From assembly GCA_900313675.1 (NCBI GenBank), contig OMSO01000001.1, forward strand, positions 119,727 to 183,726: a stretch of DNA of 64,000 nt, written 5' to 3'. The notes under the pieces were generated by a model. It saw only the letters and a list, made by a program, of their open reading frames with translations. It did no database searches and was not told where the DNA came from. Positions 23,616 to 33,924 of the stretch are shown one piece after another (within the stretch, counting starts at the first letter, position 1; every line of letters begins with the position of its first letter). Source of the DNA: an uncultured Fibrobacter sp. (lineage in GTDB: Bacteria; Fibrobacterota; Fibrobacteria; Fibrobacterales; Fibrobacteraceae). Position numbers and translations under genes: made by a program.

Positions 23616-24632
23616 ATGGCTAAAGAAATCTTCTACGTCAAGGTCGAAACGGCCAAAACTGCAACCGTCCATGCCTTCTCCCGTAGCGAAACCGGCATCC
23701 TAGACTACGCAGGCACGGCCACACCGCAGACCGCAGAACTTTCCCAGATGCAAAATGTGGAAGGCAGCGCCTACTTCACGCCTTCGTGGTACACCTTCCT
23801 GCCCACAAACCTGCAGGCGGAAATTTCGGTTTTCCTGCCCGCAAGCATAGAGAACCTGGACGCCAACCAGTATTCCTTTTTGTTGCACGTGGGGGCGCTG
23901 CTTCTTGCCGTACAGGAAAAGGACGGCCTTCTGGCGGCAGAACTCCTGCACCGCCGTTCCATGGTATTCGCAAATTTCACCCCGATTTTGCTGCACATCT
24001 TGAAGCCCGTGGCGGCAGAGGCCCTGTTTGCATTTGTCTATGGCGGTTTTCGTGGCGAAAGCAACTTCCAACGCATTTACGCCAACAATGCCCCCATATC
24101 GACAGGCGAGACTGACGCCGCGGCCATCCTCTTTGCTGCCGCCCGCGACACCCTGAAACCCGATTCCGAAAGGGAATCAGCCGAAGCCATGTTCATCCGC
24201 TATTTCAGCGAAAACGCGGACCGCCATTTCGATTTTACCATGGGAATCGTGGGAGCGTCCAACCACCCCTGGCTTGCGGGAATCGACAAGTTCAAGGACC
24301 TTTCCAACAGCGCAGCCGGATTCCATTTCGCCAGCGCCCCCGATGCCGTCGGACAAAAATACCAGGATGTCTTTGCCTCGCTCAAGACCAAAGTACAGGC
24401 CGAGCACTACAACCCCCACGACCACAACGCCATCAGCGTAAGCATCGAGGATTTGACAGCGGTCATCAAGGGTTTCCGCAGCAAAGCCAAAGCGGGCTAC
24501 CTGCGGGCAAACGGAGCAGCCATCCTCCGCAAGGCACGTCCCAATCTTTACGGGTACGAATCTTCCCTCTGGCGTATCGGCGGCAATCCCGATTACTTTG
24601 AGAACGCCATCGTGATACGAATAAAGTTCTAA
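23616..24632 (+). CDS. HIRAN-domain protein upstream of recCBD
   Basis: 338 residues. The first 240 residues match nothing I know (opening KEIFYVKVETAKTATVHAFSRSETGILDYAG). The C-terminal 95 residues read KYQDVFASLKTKVQAEHYNPHDHNAISVSIEDL...KAGYLRANGAAILRKARP, the HIRAN pattern (N-P-x-D-x-N-A-I-x-V ... G-Y-L). HIRAN domains bind free 3' DNA ends in eukaryotic HLTF and also occur in bacterial proteins. The gene has its own operator and a terminator before recC, but sits directly upstream of the RecBCD operon. A role at DNA ends is inferred. Confidence 0.75.
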   Translation: MAKEIFYVKVETAKTATVHAFSRSETGILDYAGTATPQTAELSQMQNVEGSAYFTPSWYTFLPTNLQAEISVFLPASIENLDANQYSFLLHVGALLLAVQEKDGLLAAELLHRRSMVFANFTPILLHILKPVAAEALFAFVYGGFRGESNFQRIYANNAPISTGETDAAAILFAAARDTLKPDSERESAEAMFIRYFSENADRHFDFTMGIVGASNHPWLAGIDKFKDLSNSAAGFHFASAPDAVGQKYQDVFASLKTKVQAEHYNPHDHNAISVSIEDLTAVIKGFRSKAKAGYLRANGAAILRKARPNLYGYESSLWRIGGNPDYFENAIVIRIKF

Positions 24633-24650
24633 CATCCTACCGTTTGGAGA

Positions 24651-24689
24651 AACGCCATCATGCCTACTTTGACATTTTGGCGTTTTTTT
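24651..24689 (+). terminator. Rho-independent terminator between the HIRAN gene and recC
   Basis: AACGCCA (24651-24657) pairs with TGGCGTT (24678-24684), followed by five further T. The loop is long (20 nt). Confidence 0.65.
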
Positions 24690-24735
24690 ACGATATGTAG
24701 GAAAGAGCACCATAAATCTTTTTTAGATTCTGAAT

Positions 24736-27700
24736 ATGCTACACTTGAAATTCGCCCTGAATCTGGAACATCTCGCCGACGAGATGATCGAAGAGATTTC
24801 ATCTGTCTGGAAAAATCCATTCGAAGCCCCCGTAGTCATTTTCCCGGACCCGAAACTGGAGCAATGGTTCCGCCTGCGTTGGGTGAAAAAGAAGGGCGTG
24901 CTTGCGAACCTGAACAAGAGCACCATTGACCGCTTTTTGTTCGACATTTTGGTGGGAAAAGACGACTCTAAAAAGAAATTAAGTTCCGACATGCTCGCGA
25001 ACGTCATCATCTCTTACCTGCAGCAGGAATCGGACGGGAAACGCAATTATGAACTATTGGGCGAAAGCGTCAAGTCCTATCTCGAAAACGACGGCGAATT
25101 AGACGAAAACAGACTTTTTGATTTTGCAAACGTGATGGCGGGGCTGTTCCTGGAATACGAGACGAGCCGTCCTAGCGGGTTCATTGCCGATTCCGAAACC
25201 AACGAAAGCGCAAAGGGGATTCTCAACTGTTGGGAACAAGGCTCCTTGAAGGATTTCTTCATTACCCGCGACAAGACGGCCGCGGCAAACGAATCCTGGC
25301 AGCGTAAGTTGTATTCGTCCCTTTTCCATGCCGGCGATGGCGACAAGTCACTTCTAACCCGGGTATTCGACAAATACGCCGAAAAAAATGGAAGAGAAAT
25401 CACTTATCTCACCCTCCCCTACCTGTACAAGGCCTGCAAAGGGGAAGACGGCAGTGTAAAATTCCACTACGAAAGCGGACTTCCTGTCTTTATTTTCGGG
25501 CTTTCGGGCATGGGACAGTTTTACCGCGTCATCTTGCAGGAATTCGCGAAAGGCAACCAGGTCTATGCGTATATCCAAAACCCGTGTATGGCATTCTGGG
25601 AAGACTGCAGCGGGACCCGCAAACCGCTTGAGAGTATGAAACTCGCGCTCCCGAAACTTGCCACCAGTCCCGACGATGAAAGCGAAACGGTAGATGCAGA
25701 CGAAAACGAGCTTCTGCGCGATTGGGGCAAGGCGGGTCGCGACAACATCAAGCTGTGGAGCCTCGCTACCGATTACAATTTCATGTTCGACAGCAATTCC
25801 ATCGTTGATCGGAATAGGGAAACGTCCTGCGACACACTGCTCCACAACGTGCAATGGATGATAGCGAACCGCAAAAACGTTTTCAACGAAAATGCGGGTA
25901 TCCTTGCCAGAATTCCCTTTGCGAAAGACGAATCCTTCAGCGTGACGACGGCCCCCTCAAAAATCCGCGAGGTGGAAATGCTCCATTCACGCATCTGCAA
26001 ACTGCTTTCCGAAAAGGATTCCGAAGGAAATCCAAAGGCGACGATTGCGGACATCCTTGTCGTGTCGCCTAATATCGACGATTACCGTACAGCCATTTTC
26101 CAGGTTTTCGACCAGACCCGCGACGGATTTCACGTCCCCTTCAATATCGTGGACTCTGCCGCCCGCGACTCCCTTACGGCAAATGCACTCGGCATCCTTT
26201 TTTCCATCCGTGAAAAGGGCGGGCTTTCAAGGCCCGACTTTTTCGCTCTGGTGCGCAATCCCGTGGTGCAGAATGTTCGAAAAATTCATGGCGACGAGAT
26301 TGCAGCCTGGGAATCCTGGGCCACCAACATGAACATCTACCGCGACCGCATCGTGGAAGACAACGGTGAAAGTCGGCACGAGGAATCCTGGATTACGGCG
26401 ACACGGCGGCTTTTGCTTTCCCGATTCAGTTACGGAAGTGTCGCCACCGACGATGGAGAAATTTCTCCCTACAGCGACATCAGCAGTGCCGACAGCAATT
26501 CCCTTTATCGGTTCGTCGATGCTATCGATTCGCTGGAAAACTGGTGCAACCAGGGAACGGCGGGAGTCCCGTACGACGAACTTCCCAACCTGTATCAATT
26601 CCTGGATTCGTGGCTTTGCATGGGAAACCCATCCAACGAACTGATGGGAGAAAGCGTCATTTACCGTTCGGTATCTGCCGCCCGTGAAAATCTTGAGTGT
26701 CAATATCATGCCGGCAGCAAGACCGTTTCGTTCAAGTGTATTTCGCAGACTTTGCTAATGGCTGCGCGAGGTTCGGAATACAGTTGCGGAAACCTGTTTA
26801 TCAACGGGCTGACCTTCATGAAATTCGCCCCCAACCGGATTATCCCCACAAAATACCTCTTCTTCATGGGGGCCGATGCGGCAAACTTCCCCGGTGTACG
26901 CAACACAAACACGCTTGACCTGCGCAAATCCTGCCGCCCCTGGCCCGGAGACGACACGGTCGTAAGCCGAAACCGTTACGCATTCCTCTGCCAACTCATG
27001 AGTGCCGCGGAAGGGTTCTTTATCAGTTACGTCAACAAGGACCTGCAAAAAGACGAAGACTTCTACCCTTCGTCTATCGTGAACGACATCCGCAACTTCT
27101 TGAGAAATGCGGTCAAGGCGTCCGGCATAAAAGAGAAATCTGTTCTCAAGGAACTTTGGCCCGACGAAAATGTGCCTCTTGACGAAACACGGCCATGGAA
27201 AGACCTGTACACCCGTCGTGAAATCCGTAACAAGAAGGCTCAACTGGAATTTGGCGACAGCACCACCGTCGCAAATTTCACGCCTAGCGAAGCCGACGGC
27301 GAAGACCCGCGGCTCCCCGAACAGGCGAGCATCTACCAGTTCAAGGAATTCCTCAAGGACCCCTTTGAATTCCGCGTCGCCCAGATGATGCATATCGAAG
27401 ACGAAAAGGAGGATCCCGAAAAAACGGAGTTCGAGCCAATCCATATCGACCATCTGCAGGAAACCATCATTCGACGTATGCTCCTGGCGCAAAAGTTGGG
27501 AGTTTTCGAAAACGATTACTTGAAAACCGAAGAAAACATACGCAACTACGCCATCTCCAAAGGACTCCTGCCCAAAGGAACTTTCGGTGAACGCTCTTGG
27601 GGCGAAATTCGCGACGAAATCAACAATCTCGCATACCTTATAGAATGTAATTACCCGAAACCGGCATTCCAGTACGGCAGGCGGTCCGTAGAACTCAAAA

Positions 27701-28281
27701 TGAAGGGCTGGACGCTTCTCGGAGGCATCCCGCTTATGGCGCAAAATGCACACCAAATACATTTGATTGATACCGCAGGTGCCAATATCCATCAGTATCA
27801 TTTTTTAGCGGGCTACATCCAGGCCCTCGCCCTTATCCGTGAAGCGGGACGCAAAGAACAACCTGTTCCCGAGATATTTGCAGACGTTTATTCAAAAACA
27901 ACATGGCAGGCAAAACGCATAGATCTTTCGCCCGCTACAGCCGAGCAGTTACTTGAACAGATTTACCATAAAATGTTTAGCGTCCAGATGAATACAAATG
28001 GTGTATGGGAGCGTTACAGCAAGGTCCTTCCCATCGACATGGTGTTAGAAAACAAAATCGAATCCTATGACGATTACATCAATGCCTTTGGCGACGAAAA
28101 CCATTCCCCCTGGAAATACTTTGCGGGCAAGAAATACTTCGACATCAAGAAAGTCAGCGGATTCTCCGACAGGTATTTTATGGACCTCTGGAAAAAAGAA
28201 TGCCAGGATCTTATGGATTTGACACCCGGCTTGTGGGAACCCGGTAAAGATATCGCAGGAGTAGTCGATGACCCAGATTAA
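24736..28281 (+). CDS. recC: Exodeoxyribonuclease V gamma subunit
   Basis: 1181 residues, the usual RecC size. The N-terminus follows the family pattern (NLEHLADEMIEEISSVWKNPF, VVIFPDPKLEQWFRLRWVKKKGVLANL), and later blocks also match (PVFIFGLSGMGQFYRVILQEFAKGNQVYAYIQNP; FMKFAPNRIIPTKYLFFMGADAANFPG). RecC is an inactivated helicase fold that splits DNA strands and scans for Chi. A TAGATT box 6 nt before ATG 24736 suggests a leaderless mRNA. It overlaps recB by 14 bp. The order is recC-recB-recD, so the three form one operon. Confidence 0.93.
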   Translation: MLHLKFALNLEHLADEMIEEISSVWKNPFEAPVVIFPDPKLEQWFRLRWVKKKGVLANLNKSTIDRFLFDILVGKDDSKKKLSSDMLANVIISYLQQESDGKRNYELLGESVKSYLENDGELDENRLFDFANVMAGLFLEYETSRPSGFIADSETNESAKGILNCWEQGSLKDFFITRDKTAAANESWQRKLYSSLFHAGDGDKSLLTRVFDKYAEKNGREITYLTLPYLYKACKGEDGSVKFHYESGLPVFIFGLSGMGQFYRVILQEFAKGNQVYAYIQNPCMAFWEDCSGTRKPLESMKLALPKLATSPDDESETVDADENELLRDWGKAGRDNIKLWSLATDYNFMFDSNSIVDRNRETSCDTLLHNVQWMIANRKNVFNENAGILARIPFAKDESFSVTTAPSKIREVEMLHSRICKLLSEKDSEGNPKATIADILVVSPNIDDYRTAIFQVFDQTRDGFHVPFNIVDSAARDSLTANALGILFSIREKGGLSRPDFFALVRNPVVQNVRKIHGDEIAAWESWATNMNIYRDRIVEDNGESRHEESWITATRRLLLSRFSYGSVATDDGEISPYSDISSADSNSLYRFVDAIDSLENWCNQGTAGVPYDELPNLYQFLDSWLCMGNPSNELMGESVIYRSVSAARENLECQYHAGSKTVSFKCISQTLLMAARGSEYSCGNLFINGLTFMKFAPNRIIPTKYLFFMGADAANFPGVRNTNTLDLRKSCRPWPGDDTVVSRNRYAFLCQLMSAAEGFFISYVNKDLQKDEDFYPSSIVNDIRNFLRNAVKASGIKEKSVLKELWPDENVPLDETRPWKDLYTRREIRNKKAQLEFGDSTTVANFTPSEADGEDPRLPEQASIYQFKEFLKDPFEFRVAQMMHIEDEKEDPEKTEFEPIHIDHLQETIIRRMLLAQKLGVFENDYLKTEENIRNYAISKGLLPKGTFGERSWGEIRDEINNLAYLIECNYPKPAFQYGRRSVELKMKGWTLLGGIPLMAQNAHQIHLIDTAGANIHQYHFLAGYIQALALIREAGRKEQPVPEIFADVYSKTTWQAKRIDLSPATAEQLLEQIYHKMFSVQMNTNGVWERYSKVLPIDMVLENKIESYDDYINAFGDENHSPWKYFAGKKYFDIKKVSGFSDRYFMDLWKKECQDLMDLTPGLWEPGKDIAGVVDDPD

Positions 28282-31200
28282 ACTTTTTAATATTGACGAT
28301 TTCCATTTTGGAAACAACCTGTATATCGATGCTTCGGCAGGTACCGGAAAGACCTACACCATACAGCAGTTGGTAGCGAAACTGGTTCGTGGTGAAAAGG
28401 GCACACCCGGAATTCCGCTTTCCAAGATTCTAATTGTTACCTATACCGACAAGGCAACAGGAGAACTCCGAGACCGTATCCGACAGAAAATGGAAGAATG
28501 TCTCGCCGAAGAAAACCATGATTGTTACCGCGAGGCACTTCAGAACATTCACACGGCACCGATATTCACCATTCATTCTTTTTGCCAGAAAGTACTCCAT
28601 GATTTTGCGTATGAGGCCGGATCCTCGTTCAACCTTGACGTCGTTTCGGACGACAGTATCGAGACCTTAATCCAGCGGCTTATACGCGACAGATGGTCAT
28701 TCGAATCTTCTTTTAAGGAAATCCTGAACACCCCCAAGTTCAAGATGGATACTTTCGTCAAGAATTTCGTGAATGCAGCCGGATTCATGCTGCAAAATCA
28801 CGGGACAAACCAATTTGAACCCGATTACAGCACCCTTGACGGAATTCTCACATGGTATCCAGAAGCGAAAGACGCATGGGATACGTTGCTTGAAAATAAG
28901 GATGCTACCGCCGAGAGAGAATTCAAGAACAAGAAGAACACCGTAAAGCTTTCTGACTTCATCGAAGCACTTAAATCATACGACGGCACGGATAAGCTAT
29001 TTAGCGGAAAAAAATTTGACAAGAATTGGCGCCGCATTTGGAATACCAATGAATTGAACAATGCCATAGATTTTTTCTTTGACATTCAGAAAAAAGACCT
29101 GCAAAAAAAGAAACTCAGCAATTATCACCAGTTCATTTGCGACCATGTGAACGAACTTGTTGAACTGTGGCAGAAGGGCAAACGAGAAAGCAAGTCGCAG
29201 TCTTTCAGTGATATGATTAATGGAGTCCACGATTCCATAGTGAGAGGAAACGGCGAGCTGTTGCAAAAACTACGGGAAACCTACCGCTACGCCATCATTG
29301 ACGAGTTTCAGGACACAAACCAGTTGCAATGGGATATCTTCAAGACCATTTTCCTGGACGCCCCCGACAACAACATTGTGGTAGTGGGAGACCCCAAGCA
29401 GTCTATTTTTTCGTTCCAGGGAGCCGATGTCGGCGTGTATCGTAAGGCCATCTCCGAAATCGGCAGAGAAAACGGGCGACGACTTTCGACAAACAACCGT
29501 TCCAGCGATGAAATTATCGAAGCCTGCAATGAACTGTTCAAAGAAGACTTTTTAGACAAGGGTGACTTTTCTAAATCGGAAGTTCCCCCAGCAGAGCGCA
29601 AGAAAAAGTCTCCTACTCTGAACGGCAAACCGGCCAAGCCCTTCTGGATTTCAAGGATTAACGACGAATTCGAATTTGCCGACTTTGCCGTGAGAAAGAT
29701 TGTGGAGTGTTGCGCTCCTAGCGCTATAGACAGCGCAAAAACGGCATTGCAGGTCTTCGACAAGGACAAGAAGAAAATGCGGAATGTTCGCTTTTCGGAT
29801 TTCGCCATTCTTTCCCGTACCCGGAGCGAAATGACAGCCATGGAAAGCGCGCTTGCGCAGGTGGGAATACCGTATGCCCGTTACAAGGACACGAACCTGT
29901 TCAGCGGCAGGGAATGCGCCAACTGGATTTCGTTCCTGAAAGCCCTTAATGCGCCCGATTTTTCCAGCTGGAATCGGAAATTCTTGAACGAGGCTCTCAT
30001 CACGGACTTTTTCAGGGTACCTCTGGAACGCGTCGAAGACGAATCGTTCACTTACCCGACCAGCCGAATCATGAAACTGTTTATGTCTTGGCGGCATCTG
30101 GTTTCAAAGTCCCGCTGGGCAGAACTTCAAGAAAGCATTTACCAGGAAACCGAAATAGACAAGTATCTGAGTACGCCTGCGACCTTGCAGCAGCTGGCAA
30201 AAATCAAGCAAATCGGGACCTACATTTTCGATTTTCTATACAACAACCACGTTTCCCTTGAAGAAACCATAAAGCACCTGCAGGGACTTGCGAATGCTTC
30301 CGAAGACGTGGATGATACCGATGGCAACCTTGTAGCGAAAGGCAGCGATTTTGATGCGGTAAGCCTTATGACAATTTATGCGTCAAAAGGGCTCGCATTC
30401 CCTATCGCGATTATTACGGGCGGACTCCGGGGCGACAATTTCAAACCTGAACGCGCCCCATATTCGTTCAGCTTCGAAGGAAAGAAATTCTTCGGTTTTG
30501 ACGCCGATGTTTCCCGTAGAATCAGTCTAGACGAAAACCACGACGAATGGAGACGCCTTATCTATGTCGCCTATACGCGCGCAGAGTCCCTGATGATTGT
30601 ACCGCGGTACAAAATCTGGCACGAAGATGCAGGCGATGGGGACTGGAAAATCAACCCAAACAAGCCTTTTGCATTTTTGGCCCGTGCTCTTGCAAATCTT
30701 TCTGAAACAAAATACGCCCGCGAGCAACAAGACGACCCCTATGCCCAAACAAGTGTCCCTGATTTAAAGAATATCGTCGCCCAGATATTGCACAATGCAA
30801 AAGATGCAAAAAACGATACAAGCGAACTGCCCAATTTCGAAGTCCTGCAGCGCAGCGTAAACGGAGCCTGCATCTACCAGTATTCCTATTCCAGTCTTGC
30901 ATCTAAAAAACGACTGCTCGAAAGCAAGTCCGATACTGCTCGTAACGAGTTTGACGATATTTCGATTGACGGAAACCGGACAAACCGCGAAGACGCCGTT
31001 GTCTCGGGCCGTGATGACCAAGATGCCGGAGTTGCTCCTCTTTCTCGCGAAAATGCGAGCATCGTAATTGACGAAGCCTCTTCGCTGGTGATCCCTTGCA
31101 ACAACTACGACAGGACGGCGCCCATTTCTAGCCTTCCGAACTATCCCCGCGGAGCCAACTTGGGCGATGCATTACATAAGGTTTTTGAAAACCTGGATTT

Positions 31201-31894
31201 TGAACGTGTTGGCAACTTGCCCGACGAAGATGCCGCCCGCAACGATGAAGAACTTCGCAACCTGATAATCCGAATCTATCTGGGAAATTCCATCCATATC
31301 CAGGAACATCCCGAATGGAGCAGCCTCACAGCCGGTTTTATCTGGAATACAATGAATGCGGAACTTCCCGAAATTCACGGAAGCGAGGCGACCGGAAAGA
31401 CTTTCCGACTCAAGACTTTGCCCGCAAGCAATCGTCGGGCCGAAATGGGATTCCATTTAGACGCCCACGATTCGAGTAAATCCAACTGGATGAATACGCT
31501 CTGCAAGGGATTTATCGACCTGATGTTCGTTCGGAAGGGCGATGATGATGAAGACTATTACTCCATTCTAGACTGGAAATCGGACGTAATGGACGACGCC
31601 GACTACAGCGACAAGGACGCCCTCTCTCAAAAAATAACGGACGAGTATTCTGTGCAACGGGTCCTCTATAGCTACCTGCTCATAAAATGGCTCAGGCATT
31701 TCTACGGCAACATGAGTGAAGAAGATATTTACGAGCGGCATTTTGGCGGAATCTACTACGCCCTGGCCCGAGGCACCCATGCAAATACCAGCAACGGCAT
31801 TTATTGTCAAACGTGGAAATGCTACGCCGATCTCGAAAGGAGCTACCGCAACATAGCCGCACTCATGGGGCGCAGTGCAAAGGAGACTGCATAA
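28268..31894 (+). CDS. recB: Exodeoxyribonuclease V beta subunit (helicase-nuclease)
   Basis: 1208 residues. UvrD-type helicase motifs: Walker A DASAGTGKT at residues 21-29, VTYTDKATGELRDRI (motif Ia), IDEFQDTNQLQWDIF (motif II) and GDPKQSIFSFQGADV (motif III). VSLMTIYASKGLAFPIAII and RLIYVAYTRAESLM are motifs V-VI. The C-terminal nuclease domain keeps GFIDLMF and LDWKSD (D1102, K1104) plus QRVLYSYLL. It drives 3'-5' unwinding and all DNA cutting by RecBCD. The stop overlaps the recD start (TAATG). Confidence 0.96.
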   Translation: MTQIKLFNIDDFHFGNNLYIDASAGTGKTYTIQQLVAKLVRGEKGTPGIPLSKILIVTYTDKATGELRDRIRQKMEECLAEENHDCYREALQNIHTAPIFTIHSFCQKVLHDFAYEAGSSFNLDVVSDDSIETLIQRLIRDRWSFESSFKEILNTPKFKMDTFVKNFVNAAGFMLQNHGTNQFEPDYSTLDGILTWYPEAKDAWDTLLENKDATAEREFKNKKNTVKLSDFIEALKSYDGTDKLFSGKKFDKNWRRIWNTNELNNAIDFFFDIQKKDLQKKKLSNYHQFICDHVNELVELWQKGKRESKSQSFSDMINGVHDSIVRGNGELLQKLRETYRYAIIDEFQDTNQLQWDIFKTIFLDAPDNNIVVVGDPKQSIFSFQGADVGVYRKAISEIGRENGRRLSTNNRSSDEIIEACNELFKEDFLDKGDFSKSEVPPAERKKKSPTLNGKPAKPFWISRINDEFEFADFAVRKIVECCAPSAIDSAKTALQVFDKDKKKMRNVRFSDFAILSRTRSEMTAMESALAQVGIPYARYKDTNLFSGRECANWISFLKALNAPDFSSWNRKFLNEALITDFFRVPLERVEDESFTYPTSRIMKLFMSWRHLVSKSRWAELQESIYQETEIDKYLSTPATLQQLAKIKQIGTYIFDFLYNNHVSLEETIKHLQGLANASEDVDDTDGNLVAKGSDFDAVSLMTIYASKGLAFPIAIITGGLRGDNFKPERAPYSFSFEGKKFFGFDADVSRRISLDENHDEWRRLIYVAYTRAESLMIVPRYKIWHEDAGDGDWKINPNKPFAFLARALANLSETKYAREQQDDPYAQTSVPDLKNIVAQILHNAKDAKNDTSELPNFEVLQRSVNGACIYQYSYSSLASKKRLLESKSDTARNEFDDISIDGNRTNREDAVVSGRDDQDAGVAPLSRENASIVIDEASSLVIPCNNYDRTAPISSLPNYPRGANLGDALHKVFENLDFERVGNLPDEDAARNDEELRNLIIRIYLGNSIHIQEHPEWSSLTAGFIWNTMNAELPEIHGSEATGKTFRLKTLPASNRRAEMGFHLDAHDSSKSNWMNTLCKGFIDLMFVRKGDDDEDYYSILDWKSDVMDDADYSDKDALSQKITDEYSVQRVLYSYLLIKWLRHFYGNMSEEDIYERHFGGIYYALARGTHANTSNGIYCQTWKCYADLERSYRNIAALMGRSAKETA

Positions 31895-33864
31895 TGGAAA
31901 ATACGAACATCTGCGAAACTACAGCTGAGTTTTACTCCTTGCTCCGCGAAATGCGCGGAATTTCCCCTATCGCCGAAAAAATGCACAATCTGCTCTGCAA
32001 CCTGCAGCAAAGGCCGAACCTTTCGGGCGACGCGCAGAAAGTACTATACATCTACCTCTCCCTGTTGGAAGACGGCAACACCCGTATCCCCCTCGATTCC
32101 GAACGCCTTTTCGCCAAGTGGAAACAAAAATGGGATGGTCTCGTTGTGCAAGCAGAAAGCCGGGATACGTTGAAAGGCATCAAGCGGCAGGAACCTTACG
32201 CGGCGGCGGAAATCTTTTCGTCAGTCATCAGGAATGGCGTGAAGGACTTTCTTTCGGGGAACTATGCGCAAATTGTTGGAAAGGAATCAACTCCCCTATG
32301 CATTCAGCAAACGACCGACGGCTGTTATCTCATTTCGGCCAAGCACCTTGAAGACAAGGGCCATATCGAAAACATCTTCAAGTCGGGATTCTTTAAGGAA
32401 AATACACTAGACAACAACGATGTAAAACAGACAAAACAATTTGTACAGAATCTTTTGCGCGAAGGTTCCCCTATTGTTTTTGACGACCGTCAAATTGAAG
32501 TTATCACCCGAGGCGCAAAGCAGAATCTGATTATTACGGGCGGTCCCGGCACAGGAAAGACAACCGTTATCGGTTTTTTGCTGTGGAAACTCTTTGAATG
32601 TGACACCAATTACCTAAACTGGGATTTGTACATGGCGGCCCCCAGCGGCAAGGCAGCGGACCGTCTCGCCGAAAGCATGGAAGATACCCTGCGCGAAATT
32701 TCGGATTCGAAAAAGAAGGAACACCCCCGCATTTTAGAAAAATTGACAAAGGCTTCGAGCAGTACACTCCATAGGCTCTTGAAATACAGTATTGCAAAGG
32801 GCGGATTCACATTCAATTCTGGCAATCCGCTTCCTGAGCAGGCCATCTACATCATTGACGAAGCCAGCATGATTGACATCTCGCTCTTTGCCGCCTTCCT
32901 CCAGGCTCTCCCCCCCAGCGGGAACTTCAAGCTGTTCATCCTTGGAGACCCGAACCAGCTACCCTCCGTCGATGCAGGCGCGGTACTTGGAAACATCCTG
33001 GAATTCAACCGCAATTTCGTGGTCAAGCTCACCCGTTCCAATCGTTTCGGCGATGATTCTAAAATAGGCATACTCGCCGGAAAAATCAAGCGGGGCGAAA
33101 TAGTCCCGTTCGAAGCATCTTCATTTGAACCACACATGCGCTATTGGGAACAAGCCGACAGCATCTACATGCTTGACCTGAATCAGGGAAAAGCCCTCTC
33201 CCGCAGAGAGGAACTCCGGGCAGTCGAAAGCCTTGTCTGCAAGTGGACAAAAAAATTCTACTCACCGCTTATGGAACTTGCCCAGTCCGTAAACCCGGAC
33301 ATCGCTGCAGATTGCATTCCTCCCGAGCAACTTGAAATCCGGAACCAGTTATGGGAATTGGCCAATCGGTCACGCATCCTATCGGCAGAACGGCGAGGAA
33401 ACCGGGGCGTTGAAACATTGAACCAAATCGTCTCGGAAACGCTTACCCAGGCTGTGGCCCCCAGGTTCGTGGGACAAATCCTGATATTTAATCGCAACCA
33501 GAGCGAATTTGAACTGTACAACGGCGACACGGGAATCGTGGTGCAGTCCGCGAGGCACGACCAGCTTTTCTTGATGCTCAAGAAAAAATCCCAGTTTGTA
33601 TTCTACCCGCTCTCCTATTTCCCAGAAGATTGCCTAGACCCTTCCTTCGCGATTACCATCCACAAATCCCAGGGATCCGGCTACCCTAACATCATGATGT
33701 TCCTGCCTACGCGAAAGGGACATCCGTTATTGAATCGCCAGATTCTTTATACGGGTGTGACTCGTACAAAAAAACAGAGCCTAACCATCATCGCCACCCC
33801 CGAAACCTTTAAGGCCGCCTGCGAGACAGTCATTGAACGCGATACAGGTATAGAAATCCAGTAG
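31894..33864 (+). CDS. recD: Exodeoxyribonuclease V alpha subunit
   Basis: 656 residues from ATG 31894, with AAGGAG 9 nt upstream and a one-base overlap with recB. Walker A GGPGTGKT at residues 216-223; IIDEASMID (motif II); GDPNQLPSVDAGAVLGNI (motif III); and FAITIHKSQGSGYPNIMMFLP with LLNRQILYTGVTRTKK (motifs V-VI). It is the 5'-3' helicase of RecBCD. The N-terminal domain is short and divergent but in the expected place for contact with RecC. Confidence 0.95.
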   Translation: MENTNICETTAEFYSLLREMRGISPIAEKMHNLLCNLQQRPNLSGDAQKVLYIYLSLLEDGNTRIPLDSERLFAKWKQKWDGLVVQAESRDTLKGIKRQEPYAAAEIFSSVIRNGVKDFLSGNYAQIVGKESTPLCIQQTTDGCYLISAKHLEDKGHIENIFKSGFFKENTLDNNDVKQTKQFVQNLLREGSPIVFDDRQIEVITRGAKQNLIITGGPGTGKTTVIGFLLWKLFECDTNYLNWDLYMAAPSGKAADRLAESMEDTLREISDSKKKEHPRILEKLTKASSSTLHRLLKYSIAKGGFTFNSGNPLPEQAIYIIDEASMIDISLFAAFLQALPPSGNFKLFILGDPNQLPSVDAGAVLGNILEFNRNFVVKLTRSNRFGDDSKIGILAGKIKRGEIVPFEASSFEPHMRYWEQADSIYMLDLNQGKALSRREELRAVESLVCKWTKKFYSPLMELAQSVNPDIAADCIPPEQLEIRNQLWELANRSRILSAERRGNRGVETLNQIVSETLTQAVAPRFVGQILIFNRNQSEFELYNGDTGIVVQSARHDQLFLMLKKKSQFVFYPLSYFPEDCLDPSFAITIHKSQGSGYPNIMMFLPTRKGHPLLNRQILYTGVTRTKKQSLTIIATPETFKAACETVIERDTGIEIQ

Positions 33865-33924
33865 AAATCCTTTTTTTTGCTTAATTCGTCCGTAGAAAAC
33901 TTATATTAGAGGCAAGGAAGAACA

